Source: Taibaiella sp. (GTDB lineage Bacteria; Bacteroidota; Bacteroidia; Chitinophagales; Chitinophagaceae). From it: DNA of 64,000 bases. Shown here one piece after another: positions 29,913-39,096 of the stretch; the stretch's first letter is position 1, and each line of letters opens with the position of its first letter. Location of the stretch: contig JAIOYR010000001.1 in the NCBI GenBank assembly GCA_021740995.1, forward strand, positions 81,756-145,755, written 5' to 3'. The notes beneath the pieces are model-generated. The model was not told the DNA's origin and ran no database searches. It saw only the letters and a program-made list of their open reading frames with translations. The position numbers and the translations under genes were made by a program.

Positions 29913-31832
29913 ATGAAAAAGACAATTACAAAAGGTTTAGTGGTATTGGCGCTGGCAATGCCTGTATGTGCAAGTGCACAGTCATCGCCTACATTCGAGT
30001 GGGGGCAGAAGGTAGGACGCCCGATAACTCCGTGCAACAACTCATCATTTGCATCTGCGGTGGATGCCGCCGGCAATGTTTACACTACCGGTAGATTTCA
30101 GGACACTACCGATTTCGACCCGGGTGCGGGCACAGTTACGCTTACTCCGGCAAGCACATTTAATTGTGCTTATGTAAATAAGACTGACCCTAACGGCAAC
30201 CTGATATGGGCAAAGGCTTTTACAGGTGTGGGCGATGCTTTTGGGCGTGCTGTAGCGGTAGATGATACCGGTAACGTATATGTTACCGGCAGTTTTACAG
30301 GTACTATTGATTTCGACCCCGGCACAGGAGTAAGTAACCGCACGTCTGCAGGTGCGGAAGATTATTTCCGGGTGACGCTAAATCCGTCAGGAAATTTTAT
30401 ATCTGCTACTTCGGGTGGCGGAGGGGGGCAGGAATTGGGTACAGCCATTGCCACTGACCATTCCGGCAACCTCTACATCTCTTACGATCTTGCAGGAAGC
30501 GCTGCCAGAAACGTAGCAATAATAAAAGGTAGCGGAGGAGTGGTAGCATGGACGTATCAGATGTCTGGTTCGGGTAGTGGATACTGCTACGGTTCGAACA
30601 AAATTGCACTGGATGCTGCAGGTAACGTTTATGTAACAGGATTCTTCAGAGGATCTATTAATTTTAACCCTGCAGGTAGTGCCTGGAGAAATAGCACGTT
30701 GGCTGGCACTCCGCCTAGCCTTTCACCTTCTAATGATATCTACATCCTAAAAATAACCGCATCTGGTGTTTTTGCATGGGTACAAACTATCGGCGGCACA
30801 GGTGCACTTCAAGGTCAGGGTATTGTTGCTGATGCTGCGGGCAATACCTACTCTGTAGGTCGTTTTATAGGAACAAGTGTTGATTTTGACCCGGGCAGTG
30901 GAAGTGCTTCTTTGTCTGCTACGAATACCAATGGATATATACTGAAGCTGGATGCAGACGGAAATTTCAAGTGGGTAAAGCAGGTTTCTTCGGGGAGTTT
31001 CTGTGATGCAAGAAGCGTTGATATAGATAATCTCGGAAATTTTTATGTAAGCGGTGACTTCACTGGTACTTACTCGCTGCCATGGGCTTCGGTGGGTCCG
31101 TTTTCTGGCGGGTCAGCTACTTCTGATGGTTATATTCTGAAGATAGATACGGCTGGAACGCTGGGATGGAATGGCACGCTGGCGGTTTCGGCAAGTACCG
31201 CGCGCAATACCCTGTCTTCTATAACTGTAACTGGCGATGGCAATATCTACGCTACATGCTCATTTAGCGGTACGGTAGATTTCGATCCAGGTGCAGGTGT
31301 TGCCAATTTCACTCCCGGATCAGACATGGATTTGGGTCTGATAAAGCTGAAACAATGCTTTCTTAATGATGCGGTGAGCCTTGCAGGCACTACCATTACA
31401 GCAACTATGGCAGGCGTGTCTTACCAGTGGATAGACTGCGCGGGTAATACCCCGGTAGGAGGTGCTACCACACAAAACTTTACACCGGCGGTCACAGGCA
31501 ACTATGCCGTTGTTATTACCTCCGGTTCATGTACAGATACCTCTGTATGTACCATGGTAACGATACCTACCGCTGCTGTTACTGATCTTAACGGTACAAA
31601 TCAGGTATCAGTATATCCCAATCCGGCAACAAACATGGTAACCATTGCCAACCTGGCTGCCGGTAGCAGGATAACAATACTGGACATTACCGGCAAAACT
31701 GTTTATCAAAACACATCTTCTGGTACTGCTATGAATATCACTACATCCCACCTTTCAGCAGGTCTTTATGTGGTTAAGATTACAGACAACAGTGAGCAAA
31801 CGTCGGTTAAAAAACTTGTGGTGAACAGATAA
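29913..31832 (+). CDS. SBBP-type repeat secreted protein with T9SS type A sorting domain
   Basis: Real start probably ATG 29913 (MKKTITKGLVVLALAMPVCASAQ signal peptide); repeated DAAGNVYTTGRFQDTTDFDPGAG units; SVYPNPATNMVTI...GLYVVKITDNSEQTSVKKLVVNR. Confidence 0.88.
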   Translation: MKKTITKGLVVLALAMPVCASAQSSPTFEWGQKVGRPITPCNNSSFASAVDAAGNVYTTGRFQDTTDFDPGAGTVTLTPASTFNCAYVNKTDPNGNLIWAKAFTGVGDAFGRAVAVDDTGNVYVTGSFTGTIDFDPGTGVSNRTSAGAEDYFRVTLNPSGNFISATSGGGGGQELGTAIATDHSGNLYISYDLAGSAARNVAIIKGSGGVVAWTYQMSGSGSGYCYGSNKIALDAAGNVYVTGFFRGSINFNPAGSAWRNSTLAGTPPSLSPSNDIYILKITASGVFAWVQTIGGTGALQGQGIVADAAGNTYSVGRFIGTSVDFDPGSGSASLSATNTNGYILKLDADGNFKWVKQVSSGSFCDARSVDIDNLGNFYVSGDFTGTYSLPWASVGPFSGGSATSDGYILKIDTAGTLGWNGTLAVSASTARNTLSSITVTGDGNIYATCSFSGTVDFDPGAGVANFTPGSDMDLGLIKLKQCFLNDAVSLAGTTITATMAGVSYQWIDCAGNTPVGGATTQNFTPAVTGNYAVVITSGSCTDTSVCTMVTIPTAAVTDLNGTNQVSVYPNPATNMVTIANLAAGSRITILDITGKTVYQNTSSGTAMNITTSHLSAGLYVVKITDNSEQTSVKKLVVNR

Positions 31833-31916
31833 GACAGGATATTTTCTATCACTATGAAAATGTGTTTGCATTCAGGCCACAATCTTTGATAAGGCAGGTT
31901 TAAAACACAAGTTGAA

Positions 31917-31952
31917 AAGAGGTGGTTACTTTATTGTTTCCGCCTCTTTTTC
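31917..31952 (+). terminator. Terminator-like hairpin, module copy 1
   Basis: aagaggtgg...ccgcctctttttc. Confidence 0.75.
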
Positions 31953-32119
31953 ATTTTTTATTACAATGCCATTTTAGGCGAAATTGAAAACACTGTGAAA
32001 TCCCTTTACAAACTCAAACGCCAGTTTCGTATACTCAAAAAGGGCTTACATATATTGGTCTCCAATACCCACTCACATTTGTTTCATCTTTGTATAGAAC
32101 AATTAACAACACCAGGAAT

Positions 32120-32206
32120 ATGAAAAAGAAAATATTCGAAATCGCAGTTGCAAGTATTGGGTTTATGACGGTCACTATGCTCATAGCTGGTACTGTATCT
32201 GCCTAG
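32120..32206 (+). CDS. 28-aa hydrophobic/signal-peptide-like small protein, copy 1
   Basis: MKKKIFEIAVASIGFMTVTMLIAGTVSA*; too short for the supplied ORF track; paralogous to the ORF at 32579. Confidence 0.6.
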   Translation: MKKKIFEIAVASIGFMTVTMLIAGTVSA

Positions 32207-32383
32207 GCGGTCTTTTCGGTACATTGCCTAAAGGTTGTTCCGGCACAGGTTGTCTTATGGATTTTCTTGGCTCATTCTTTAATCAATACTGATAAATGAA
32301 GATGTTGCCTGTCACTATGAAAAGCGGTTGCATCAGGGCTGCAAGTGGTTTAAGCAGTTCCTTTAGTCAATACCCCTAGTAGG

Positions 32384-32416
32384 GAGGCAGTGCCAATTAT
32401 GGTGCTGCCTCTTTTT
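32384..32416 (+). terminator. Terminator-like hairpin, module copy 2
   Basis: gaggcagtgcc-aattat-ggtgctgcctcttttt. Confidence 0.8.
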
Positions 32417-32578
32417 GGTTGTCAACCTTCAAGCAGTGCAGATATCTGTACCATTTGGCACCCTTTATAAACCCAAATACACGTTTCATGAACTCAAACA
32501 GGCCTTACGTATATTGGTCCATAAAACACTCGCGCTTTTGAGTCACCTTTGTTATGTACAATTCAAAAACGACCAAAA

Positions 32579-32665
32579 ATGAAAAAGAAAATATTCACAA
32601 TCGCGATAGCAAGTGTTTGCTTTATGGCAGTAAGTATATTTATTGCAAGCAGTGTAAATGTGTAA
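32579..32665 (+). CDS. 28-aa hydrophobic/signal-peptide-like small protein, copy 2
   Basis: MKKKIFTIAIASVCFMAVSIFIASSVNV*; same length as copy 1 with mostly conservative substitutions. Confidence 0.6.
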   Translation: MKKKIFTIAIASVCFMAVSIFIASSVNV

Positions 32666-32807
32666 TCTGATTATTAAAGATGCACACCTTTAAACAATTG
32701 AACTTTATTGATATTTTGAACTAGTTGATAGGACCTGCAGGCGACCCTATTTCTATGGGGTCGCCAGAAGCAGGAATTTACCGCCTTATGCAAAGTACTC
32801 CCAATAA

Positions 32808-32833
32808 ATCGCCGGCGAGATGCCGGCGATTTT
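32808..32833. terminator. Strong hairpin, probable bidirectional terminator
   Basis: atcgccggc-gagat-gccggcgattttatt. Confidence 0.8.
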
Positions 32834-32872
32834 ATTAAGTGCAGTTTCCTGCGTCATGCATTGTAGTTAGCT

Positions 32873-34363
32873 TTATCTCAGCTCCAGCAGTGCCACATTC
32901 TCTATATGGTGGGTATGCGGAAACATATCTACCGGTTGCAGTCGGGTAATGCGGTAGTCGGCGTCCAGTAGTTGCAGGTCGCGTGCCTGTGTGGCAGGGT
33001 TGCAGCTTACATACACCACTTTAGGTGCGCGCATTTTCAGTAGTTGTTGCACTAGTTTTTCGGTCATTCCGGCGCGCGGCGGGTCGGTGATTATTACATC
33101 GGGTCTGCCATGTTCCGCAAAGAAGTCGTCAGTGCATATTTTTTCCACATCGCCCGCATAAAACTTACAATGGCTGAGGCCATTCATTGCAGCGTTGATG
33201 TAAGCATCTTTAATAGCATCTTCTACAAGTTCTATACCTATTACTTTTTTGGCGCCGGCCGAGCAGAATATACCTATACTCCCTGTGCCGCAATAAAGGT
33301 CGTAAAGAGTCTCTGTACCTGTGAGGCCGGCAAAATCGCGAGCCACCCTATACAGTGCTTCTGCCTGATAGGTATTGGTCTGGAAGAATGATTTAGGGGA
33401 TATCTTGAACCGGAAATTTTCCAGCTTTTCTTCTATGTGGTCTTTGCCATACCAGCAGTGTACTTCCAGGTCGTGAATGGTGTCATTCATCTTGGGGTTG
33501 ATGGTGTATTGCAGGGATGTGATACCAGGTACGTTTTCGAGTATGTGTTGCAGCATTGCTTCCCGTGCTGCGGTGTCTTCGTTGTGCAGCACCACGTTCA
33601 CCAGTATCTCTCCGGTAGTCGCCACTCTTATTATCACATTGCGCAGCCACCCAGTGTGTGCTTTGAAGTCGTAGTATGGCATATTGCGCGCCATCGTATA
33701 CTCGCGCAGCACAGACAGCAGCTTGTTCGTAGGGTCTTGCTGCAGGTAGCAGGTATGTATCTCTACTACCTTGTCGAACAGGCCCGGTGCATGAAAGCCC
33801 AGTGCCGGCTCAGGTGTAAACTTCTCGTCGCGCTCGCCAATCTCTTCGAAGGTTCGGTACCGGCTGGCAGAGAAGGTGAATTCCAGTTTGTTGCGGTAGT
33901 ATCGCTCCCGCGGACTACCTATTATTGGCTGCATTTCAGGCAGTTCCACATGGCCTATACGCAGCAGTTGGTCTGCAACCTGCTGCTGTTTGTATATCAG
34001 TTGCTGTGGGTAGGGCAGCATCTGCCACTTGCACCCGCCACATACCCCGAAGTGCTGACAAAACGGCTCTATGCGCTGTGGCGATGGCTGCACCAGGCGC
34101 GTAGTGCGTCCCTGAGCCCAGCTTTTCTTGTCTTTGATAATGACTGCATCAATCACATCGCCTGGAATGGCATTGTCTACAAACAGTACTTTGCCGTCTT
34201 CAAGACGGGCAATGCTTTTGCCTTCGGCCGCATAAGACTCTATTGTAATATTGAGTAAAGGTGCTTGTTTTTTCTTTTTTCTGGACAAAGTTACCGGGAT
34301 TTGGCAGCGAAGGTAACGGTTTTTGAAAAAGTGAAGATGGAAATGGTGAAGGGCTAAGCCCAA
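32873..34363 (-). CDS. rlmD: 23S rRNA (uracil-5-)-methyltransferase, RlmD/RumA (TrmA) family
   Basis: 496 aa (start uncertain); FCQHFGVCGGCKWQMLPYPQQL, LYDLYCGTGSIGIF, IITDPPRAGM, VVYVSCNPATQARDL. Confidence 0.88.
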   Translation of the reverse strand: MGLALHHFHLHFFKNRYLRCQIPVTLSRKKKKQAPLLNITIESYAAEGKSIARLEDGKVLFVDNAIPGDVIDAVIIKDKKSWAQGRTTRLVQPSPQRIEPFCQHFGVCGGCKWQMLPYPQQLIYKQQQVADQLLRIGHVELPEMQPIIGSPRERYYRNKLEFTFSASRYRTFEEIGERDEKFTPEPALGFHAPGLFDKVVEIHTCYLQQDPTNKLLSVLREYTMARNMPYYDFKAHTGWLRNVIIRVATTGEILVNVVLHNEDTAAREAMLQHILENVPGITSLQYTINPKMNDTIHDLEVHCWYGKDHIEEKLENFRFKISPKSFFQTNTYQAEALYRVARDFAGLTGTETLYDLYCGTGSIGIFCSAGAKKVIGIELVEDAIKDAYINAAMNGLSHCKFYAGDVEKICTDDFFAEHGRPDVIITDPPRAGMTEKLVQQLLKMRAPKVVYVSCNPATQARDLQLLDADYRITRLQPVDMFPHTHHIENVALLELR

Positions 34364-34449
34364 ATGCTATTTCTCTAGAATATTCTCAACAAAAATGTAT
34401 CTTGTGATAAACAAAAAAAGTTTTCACTCACTAATAGTTATAGTAAAAC

Positions 34450-35391
34450 ATGGCTCACTTAAAACTAAAAGCAATATTGCTGGCACTGTTGTGCACTGGT
34501 GCCTTTAGTGCGATAGCACAAACCGGAAGTGCAGAGATAAAAAATATGATAGGCCAGGCAAATCAGATGGCAGACGAAGACGAATATAGGCAAATGATGA
34601 AAAGTGCAGACTCGTTCGCCAGAAAAGTAAATAACGTGGAGGGGCAGGCAAGGGTGAACCAGGCGTTGGCAGGGCATTTTTACGAAAAAGATGCAGATGA
34701 AAGTATAAAATACCAACAGAAGGCTTACCGCCTGCTGGTGACAGCAGGCTATAAAGATGAAGCAGCTTCCAGCCTTTTGAATATCGCCACTGCCTATGAG
34801 GAATATAAGAAGGATTATGATGAGGCGCTGAAATTTTCGAAACGTGCACTTAATGCCTATGTGGAATTGAAAGACACTTTGGGGCAGGCTAATGTTCATA
34901 AATATATAGGTGTGCTGCATGGCAAAATGCGCAACTTCGACGATGCAAAGAAGAGTGTAGCAAAGGCGGTGCAATACTACACCATAAAGGACAATCCACC
35001 GGGACTTGCGGTTAGCTATCACAATTTGGCATTGGTATATGAGGAGGAGCGGGAGTACGATTCATCCATAGCATTATTGCTGCGGGCCAAAGATATCTGG
35101 AGCAAGAGGCCTGACAATCCTAATAATGCTGCGTCACGTATATATGGCTGCAACAACCAGTTGATTAGAATATATACCAAGGCTAAAAAGATGAGTGAAG
35201 CGGAGGCTATGGTAAAAGAAAATGAGCCGGTAGATGGAACAAAGTTTCATTACACAGGACAGTTTAATTTTTACAAAGAAGCCCGTGATTTCTACACCAA
35301 AAACAAAGACAAAGAAAACGCAAACATATACAAGGATAAGTATAACGAAATGCGCGAAGGACTGAAAGCCGAAGGTAAAAAGGTGGATTGA
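34450..35391 (+). CDS. TPR-repeat secreted/periplasmic protein
   Basis: 313 aa; signal peptide; TPR helices (ALKFSKRALNAYVELKDTLGQANVHKYIGVLHGKMRNFDDAKKSVAKAVQYY). Confidence 0.75.
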   Translation: MAHLKLKAILLALLCTGAFSAIAQTGSAEIKNMIGQANQMADEDEYRQMMKSADSFARKVNNVEGQARVNQALAGHFYEKDADESIKYQQKAYRLLVTAGYKDEAASSLLNIATAYEEYKKDYDEALKFSKRALNAYVELKDTLGQANVHKYIGVLHGKMRNFDDAKKSVAKAVQYYTIKDNPPGLAVSYHNLALVYEEEREYDSSIALLLRAKDIWSKRPDNPNNAASRIYGCNNQLIRIYTKAKKMSEAEAMVKENEPVDGTKFHYTGQFNFYKEARDFYTKNKDKENANIYKDKYNEMREGLKAEGKKVD

Positions 35392-35462
35392 TATTTGCTT
35401 AGGACTTTTATAATTTAAAACGCACCCCACTTTGTTATGCAGAGTGGGGTATTTTTTTTGGG

Positions 35463-35516
35463 CACTACTTCCCTTCCTTCTTCGGCGGTAGTCATTATGG
35501 GGTGGTTGTGCAGCAG
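35463..35516 (-). pseudogene. Short 3'-terminal fragment of a Gfo/Idh/MocA oxidoreductase gene
   Basis: Minus strand reads PDVLLHNHPIMTTAEEGREVV, near-identical at DNA level to the 3' end of the oxidoreductase at 37978-38985 (VEVLLHNQTIMTTAEEGREVV). Confidence 0.7.
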
Positions 35517-35681
35517 CACATCCGGGTTATTTCCGCATTGTGAAAATGGCCGGTACGCGAGAATTTCTGGTGGATACCCTGGCTTTTTAAGGATAGTTAA
35601 GTATGTATTAATGTTTCAATCGGTTCGGATTTACTAAGTTGCGTTTTATTCCTTATTGCTTTTATTAAGACTATTCCAACT

Positions 35682-36971
35682 ATGCCTTACAATTATTCTA
35701 AAATGTTCATTTTGCTGGTACTGCTATCGTTTAATGTAACTGCAGCAAGAGCCGGCAAAAAGTTGAAGGTTTTGTTTATCGGCAATAGTTACACTTCTGT
35801 GAATAATATGCCGCAAATAGTTGCTGATATCGCATCTTCCATGGGCGATACGCTGGATTGGGAAATGGAAGCACCGGGCGGTTATGACTTCATCGCGCAC
35901 TATGCTTTCCACCCTCCAACGATGAGTAAAATACAAGCTGGGAAGTGGGACTACGTTGTGTTGCAGGAACAGAGTCTTAACCCCGCTATTCCCACTCCGC
36001 ATGTAGAAACATCGGTATTGCCATATGCACGGAAATTGGACAGTATTGTTAGCGTATACAATAATTGCGCTGAAACAATTTTTTACATGACCTGGGGCAG
36101 AAAAAACGGTGATGCCTACAATTGCACATTCTATACCACCTCCTACAGTTGGCCGCATTTCTGCACCTATGAGGCTATGGACAGTGTGATACGAATGCGC
36201 TACACTATGATGGCCGATAGCAATCAGGCAATCGTTTCTCCTGCTGGTGCTGTTTGGCATTTTATTCGCACCTACTATCCCGACATAGAACTATATGATG
36301 CCGATGAAAGCCATCCTTCTCCGGCAGGTTCGTACGCTGTAGCTTGTACATTTTATACCACTTTATTTAAGAAGAATCCGGAGCTAATTTCATACAGTTA
36401 TGGGCTAGCCGGTGCAGAGAACATAAGGCAGGCTACAAAAAGAGTTGTATTCGACAGTATGCTTTATTGGCATATCGGCCAGTATCGCACCGAGGCATTA
36501 TTTAACTTCGGCCTAGCTTCGGGTACAGCCAATTTCACAAACTATTCTTTGAATGCTACAAAGTACTTATGGCATTTCGGAGACGGACAAACTGACACAG
36601 TTGCCAATCCTGTACATTATTATACTGTTCCCGGAAACTATACTATCATGTTGGTAGCTGCCAATGTAGCCACAGGCTGTCGCGATACTACCTATGCTCA
36701 AGCATCTATCACTGCCACAGATGTAAGGCATGTAGTCACATTAGGAAATACTTATACGGTATTACCCAACCCTGGCACCGGCGTTTTTACAATAAACACC
36801 GGCCATAACGCATATAGCATTACCATTATGAATATGCTTGGCGAAATTGTTTATGACTCAAAAGGCAGTAGTAACACACAAGTGAAAATGCAGAACCCAC
36901 AAGCGGGAGTCTATAATCTTCGCCTGACGAATGAAAATAGTGTTTGGAGCACTATCATTTTTATCAGGTAA
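35682..36971 (+). CDS. SGNH/GDSL-like hydrolase with PKD domain and T9SS type A sorting domain
   Basis: 429 aa; VLFIGNSYTSVNNMP, DESHPSPAGSYAVA, YLWHFGDGQTDTVANPVHYYTVPGNYTIMLV, TVLPNPGTGVFTI. Confidence 0.83.
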   Translation: MPYNYSKMFILLVLLSFNVTAARAGKKLKVLFIGNSYTSVNNMPQIVADIASSMGDTLDWEMEAPGGYDFIAHYAFHPPTMSKIQAGKWDYVVLQEQSLNPAIPTPHVETSVLPYARKLDSIVSVYNNCAETIFYMTWGRKNGDAYNCTFYTTSYSWPHFCTYEAMDSVIRMRYTMMADSNQAIVSPAGAVWHFIRTYYPDIELYDADESHPSPAGSYAVACTFYTTLFKKNPELISYSYGLAGAENIRQATKRVVFDSMLYWHIGQYRTEALFNFGLASGTANFTNYSLNATKYLWHFGDGQTDTVANPVHYYTVPGNYTIMLVAANVATGCRDTTYAQASITATDVRHVVTLGNTYTVLPNPGTGVFTINTGHNAYSITIMNMLGEIVYDSKGSSNTQVKMQNPQAGVYNLRLTNENSVWSTIIFIR

Positions 36972-37136
36972 ATCCGTATCAATAGGGCGATAATGGGTAG
37001 GACATCTATTCAGCACGTGTAAACCTAACGCCCCTCCTTTTTGCAATAGCTTGCCTTCCCATTTAAGTATTGTGCTTTATTTCTGGCACTATTCCAAACC
37101 CGGCGTCCACTCTGGCGGGCACTGAGCCTGCTGCTA

Positions 37137-37742
37137 TCATTGCCCGTAGTTGTGCTTGCCGGGTGTCCAGCCGGCTTGGCCCAGTAGTCCTTGCCCCGAC
37201 TCTTCCGCCCCTCCTTCTATTTGGGTGCCCATAGAATCGTTCCAGCGATTGAGGAAGCCAAACAAGGCCACCACAGCCGCAATCTCTACTACCTCTCCCT
37301 CATCCCAGTGAGCACGCAAATTTTCTGCTATCCGGTCGTCTACAGCATTGGGAATGATAGAGCTGGCAACTGCAAAGTCCAATGCTGCACGTTCGGCATT
37401 GCTAAACGCCTGATGCGTTTGGTATGCCCAGATATTGTTCATTTGGTCCTCATGCGCACCATATCGTTCTGCAGCCCGTATTGTATGTGCCTGGCAATAC
37501 CTGCACCCGGCTGCATTGCTGCTTACATAGCCCACCAACCGTTTAAGTGCACTGGTAACACGACCTTTGTTTTCCATTACAGCCTTATTGAGGGTGATAA
37601 ACGCATATGCGATAGCGGGGCGGTGATACATAGTCTTTACACTATTGGGACAAAAGCCCAATGTCTCGTTGTAAAAGTCTACCAGATTTTGTAGCTCTTT
37701 GTCTTCTTGTTCAGATGCCGGGTAAGCCAGTGGTCTTTTCAT
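37137..37742 (-). CDS. Carboxymuconolactone decarboxylase/AhpD-like (peroxidase-related) protein
   Basis: Likely start ATG 37742 (MKRPLAYPASEQ); KRLVGYVSSNAAGCRYCQAHTIRAAERYG motif (CxxC..H). Confidence 0.82.
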   Translation of the reverse strand: MKRPLAYPASEQEDKELQNLVDFYNETLGFCPNSVKTMYHRPAIAYAFITLNKAVMENKGRVTSALKRLVGYVSSNAAGCRYCQAHTIRAAERYGAHEDQMNNIWAYQTHQAFSNAERAALDFAVASSIIPNAVDDRIAENLRAHWDEGEVVEIAAVVALFGFLNRWNDSMGTQIEGGAEESGQGLLGQAGWTPGKHNYGQ

Positions 37743-37977
37743 GAAAGCAGCAATTATTAAAAGAAGTTGTTGCAAGTATTGTTCAAAGATACAAAATATG
37801 ACGTTGATGAATTTCTGTCTGATAAAGATCTTCCTCCCCACAGCAATAGCCTTCCCGGGGGACACGTCGCCGATTGCCGATCAACGAAGACGTACAGCAA
37901 TTTGCTATCCGTCAAAGGCCGTGTCTTTTTTTTCAGGGATCCGGCGCATATCAGTGCGACAGAGTTGATGAATAAAT

Positions 37978-38985
37978 TCAATGCGCACTATCATACATCA
38001 TCTCTATCATCCTCACTACTTCCCTTCCTTCTTCGGCGGTAGTCATTATTGTCTGGTTATGCAGCAGCACTTCCACTACATTTTGTATCACTTTGTCGTG
38101 GTTGCTCATAGAGCCCTGATACAATCCATAGTCGTTCGATTTGGCTGTAATATTTATGGCAGGCAGGGCAGCGCCTTCCAGTTGCTGGTATTCTATGGTG
38201 TTAAGGTATTGCCCGCCTATCTTTACCGTGCCTTTCTCTGCAAACAGGGTTATGGAGCCCTCCATATTCCGGTTGTAAGAGCAGGTGGTAAAGTTGAAAT
38301 TGATTATAGCGCCATTGGCTGCTTTCATCACAAAGCTGCCCGTGTCTTCTACCTCCGTATTGTGAGTGTGCGCATAGTTATTTATCCTTCCTTCGGCTTC
38401 TGTTATAGAGCCGTTGAGGTAATATAGGATATCAATAAAATGGCTGAACTGTGTAAACAGGCATCCTCCGTCTTTTGTTTTGCTGCCACGCCAGTCGCTA
38501 CCGCTGTAATAGGTGTCGCCTCGATTCCAAAAGCAGTTTACCTGCACCATGTATATCTTACCCAGCTTGTCTGCGGCAATCAGTTGTTTCACCTCTTGCA
38601 CGGGTGGGTTATACCGGTTTTGTTTTACTGCAAATATGGTCTTGTTGTTTGCGGTTGCAGTAGCTATCATATTGGTGCATTCTGCTACACTGAGCGCCAT
38701 TGGTTTTTCTACTATAGTGTGTAGTCCGGCATTGAGCCCGGCTATGGTATGAGCTTCGTGCAGGTAATTTGGGGTGCATACACACAGCACATCGGTATTG
38801 TTGTTGCTGAGCAGTTCCGTTAGGTTGTCATAAAATTGCACCCCTTCAGGCATAGATGTGCGCACAGCAGGATTAATATCGCAAACAGATACTAAAGTAG
38901 TATGCTCGTTGTTCAATATCTGGTCAGCATGGCGGCGACCAATATTTCCAAAACCTATAATAGAAAAACGAATTTTACTTTGCAT
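37978..38985 (-). CDS. Gfo/Idh/MocA family oxidoreductase
   Basis: 335 aa; FSIIGFGNIGRRHADQI, CTPNYLHE, VEKPMALSVAE. Confidence 0.9.
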   Translation of the reverse strand: MQSKIRFSIIGFGNIGRRHADQILNNEHTTLVSVCDINPAVRTSMPEGVQFYDNLTELLSNNNTDVLCVCTPNYLHEAHTIAGLNAGLHTIVEKPMALSVAECTNMIATATANNKTIFAVKQNRYNPPVQEVKQLIAADKLGKIYMVQVNCFWNRGDTYYSGSDWRGSKTKDGGCLFTQFSHFIDILYYLNGSITEAEGRINNYAHTHNTEVEDTGSFVMKAANGAIINFNFTTCSYNRNMEGSITLFAEKGTVKIGGQYLNTIEYQQLEGAALPAINITAKSNDYGLYQGSMSNHDKVIQNVVEVLLHNQTIMTTAEEGREVVRMIEMMYDSAH

Positions 38986-39096
38986 TGGTAGTCAAATGTA
39001 TAAAACCTAAACGGAAGAATTATCGTACCTATTGTAACCAGTGTGCATTATTAGGTGTATTTTCCCTGAATTATTGATAGATGCACTATCATCTTA

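Larger units (their letters stand above)
31846..32665 (+). repeat. ~460-bp tandem duplication (two copies of hairpin + upstream region + 28-aa ORF)
   Basis: ctatcactatgaaaa at 31846 vs ctgtcactatgaaaa at 32309; ccctttacaaactcaaa at 32002 vs ccctttataaacccaaa at 32461; atgaaaaagaaaatattc at 32120 vs 32579 (offset 459). Confidence 0.85.

Noticed and set aside
33437-34258. 273-aa plus-strand ORF
   Set aside because: Antisense to the conserved methyltransferase ORF; no family signature, typical shadow ORF.
37191-37694. 167-aa plus-strand ORF
   Set aside because: Antisense to the AhpD-like gene, which has a clear CxxC...H motif.
37757-38042. Small ORFs on both strands (74 and 91 aa) between the AhpD-like and oxidoreductase genes
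   Set aside because: Overlap each other and the flanking genes, with no recognizable motif; cannot be supported.
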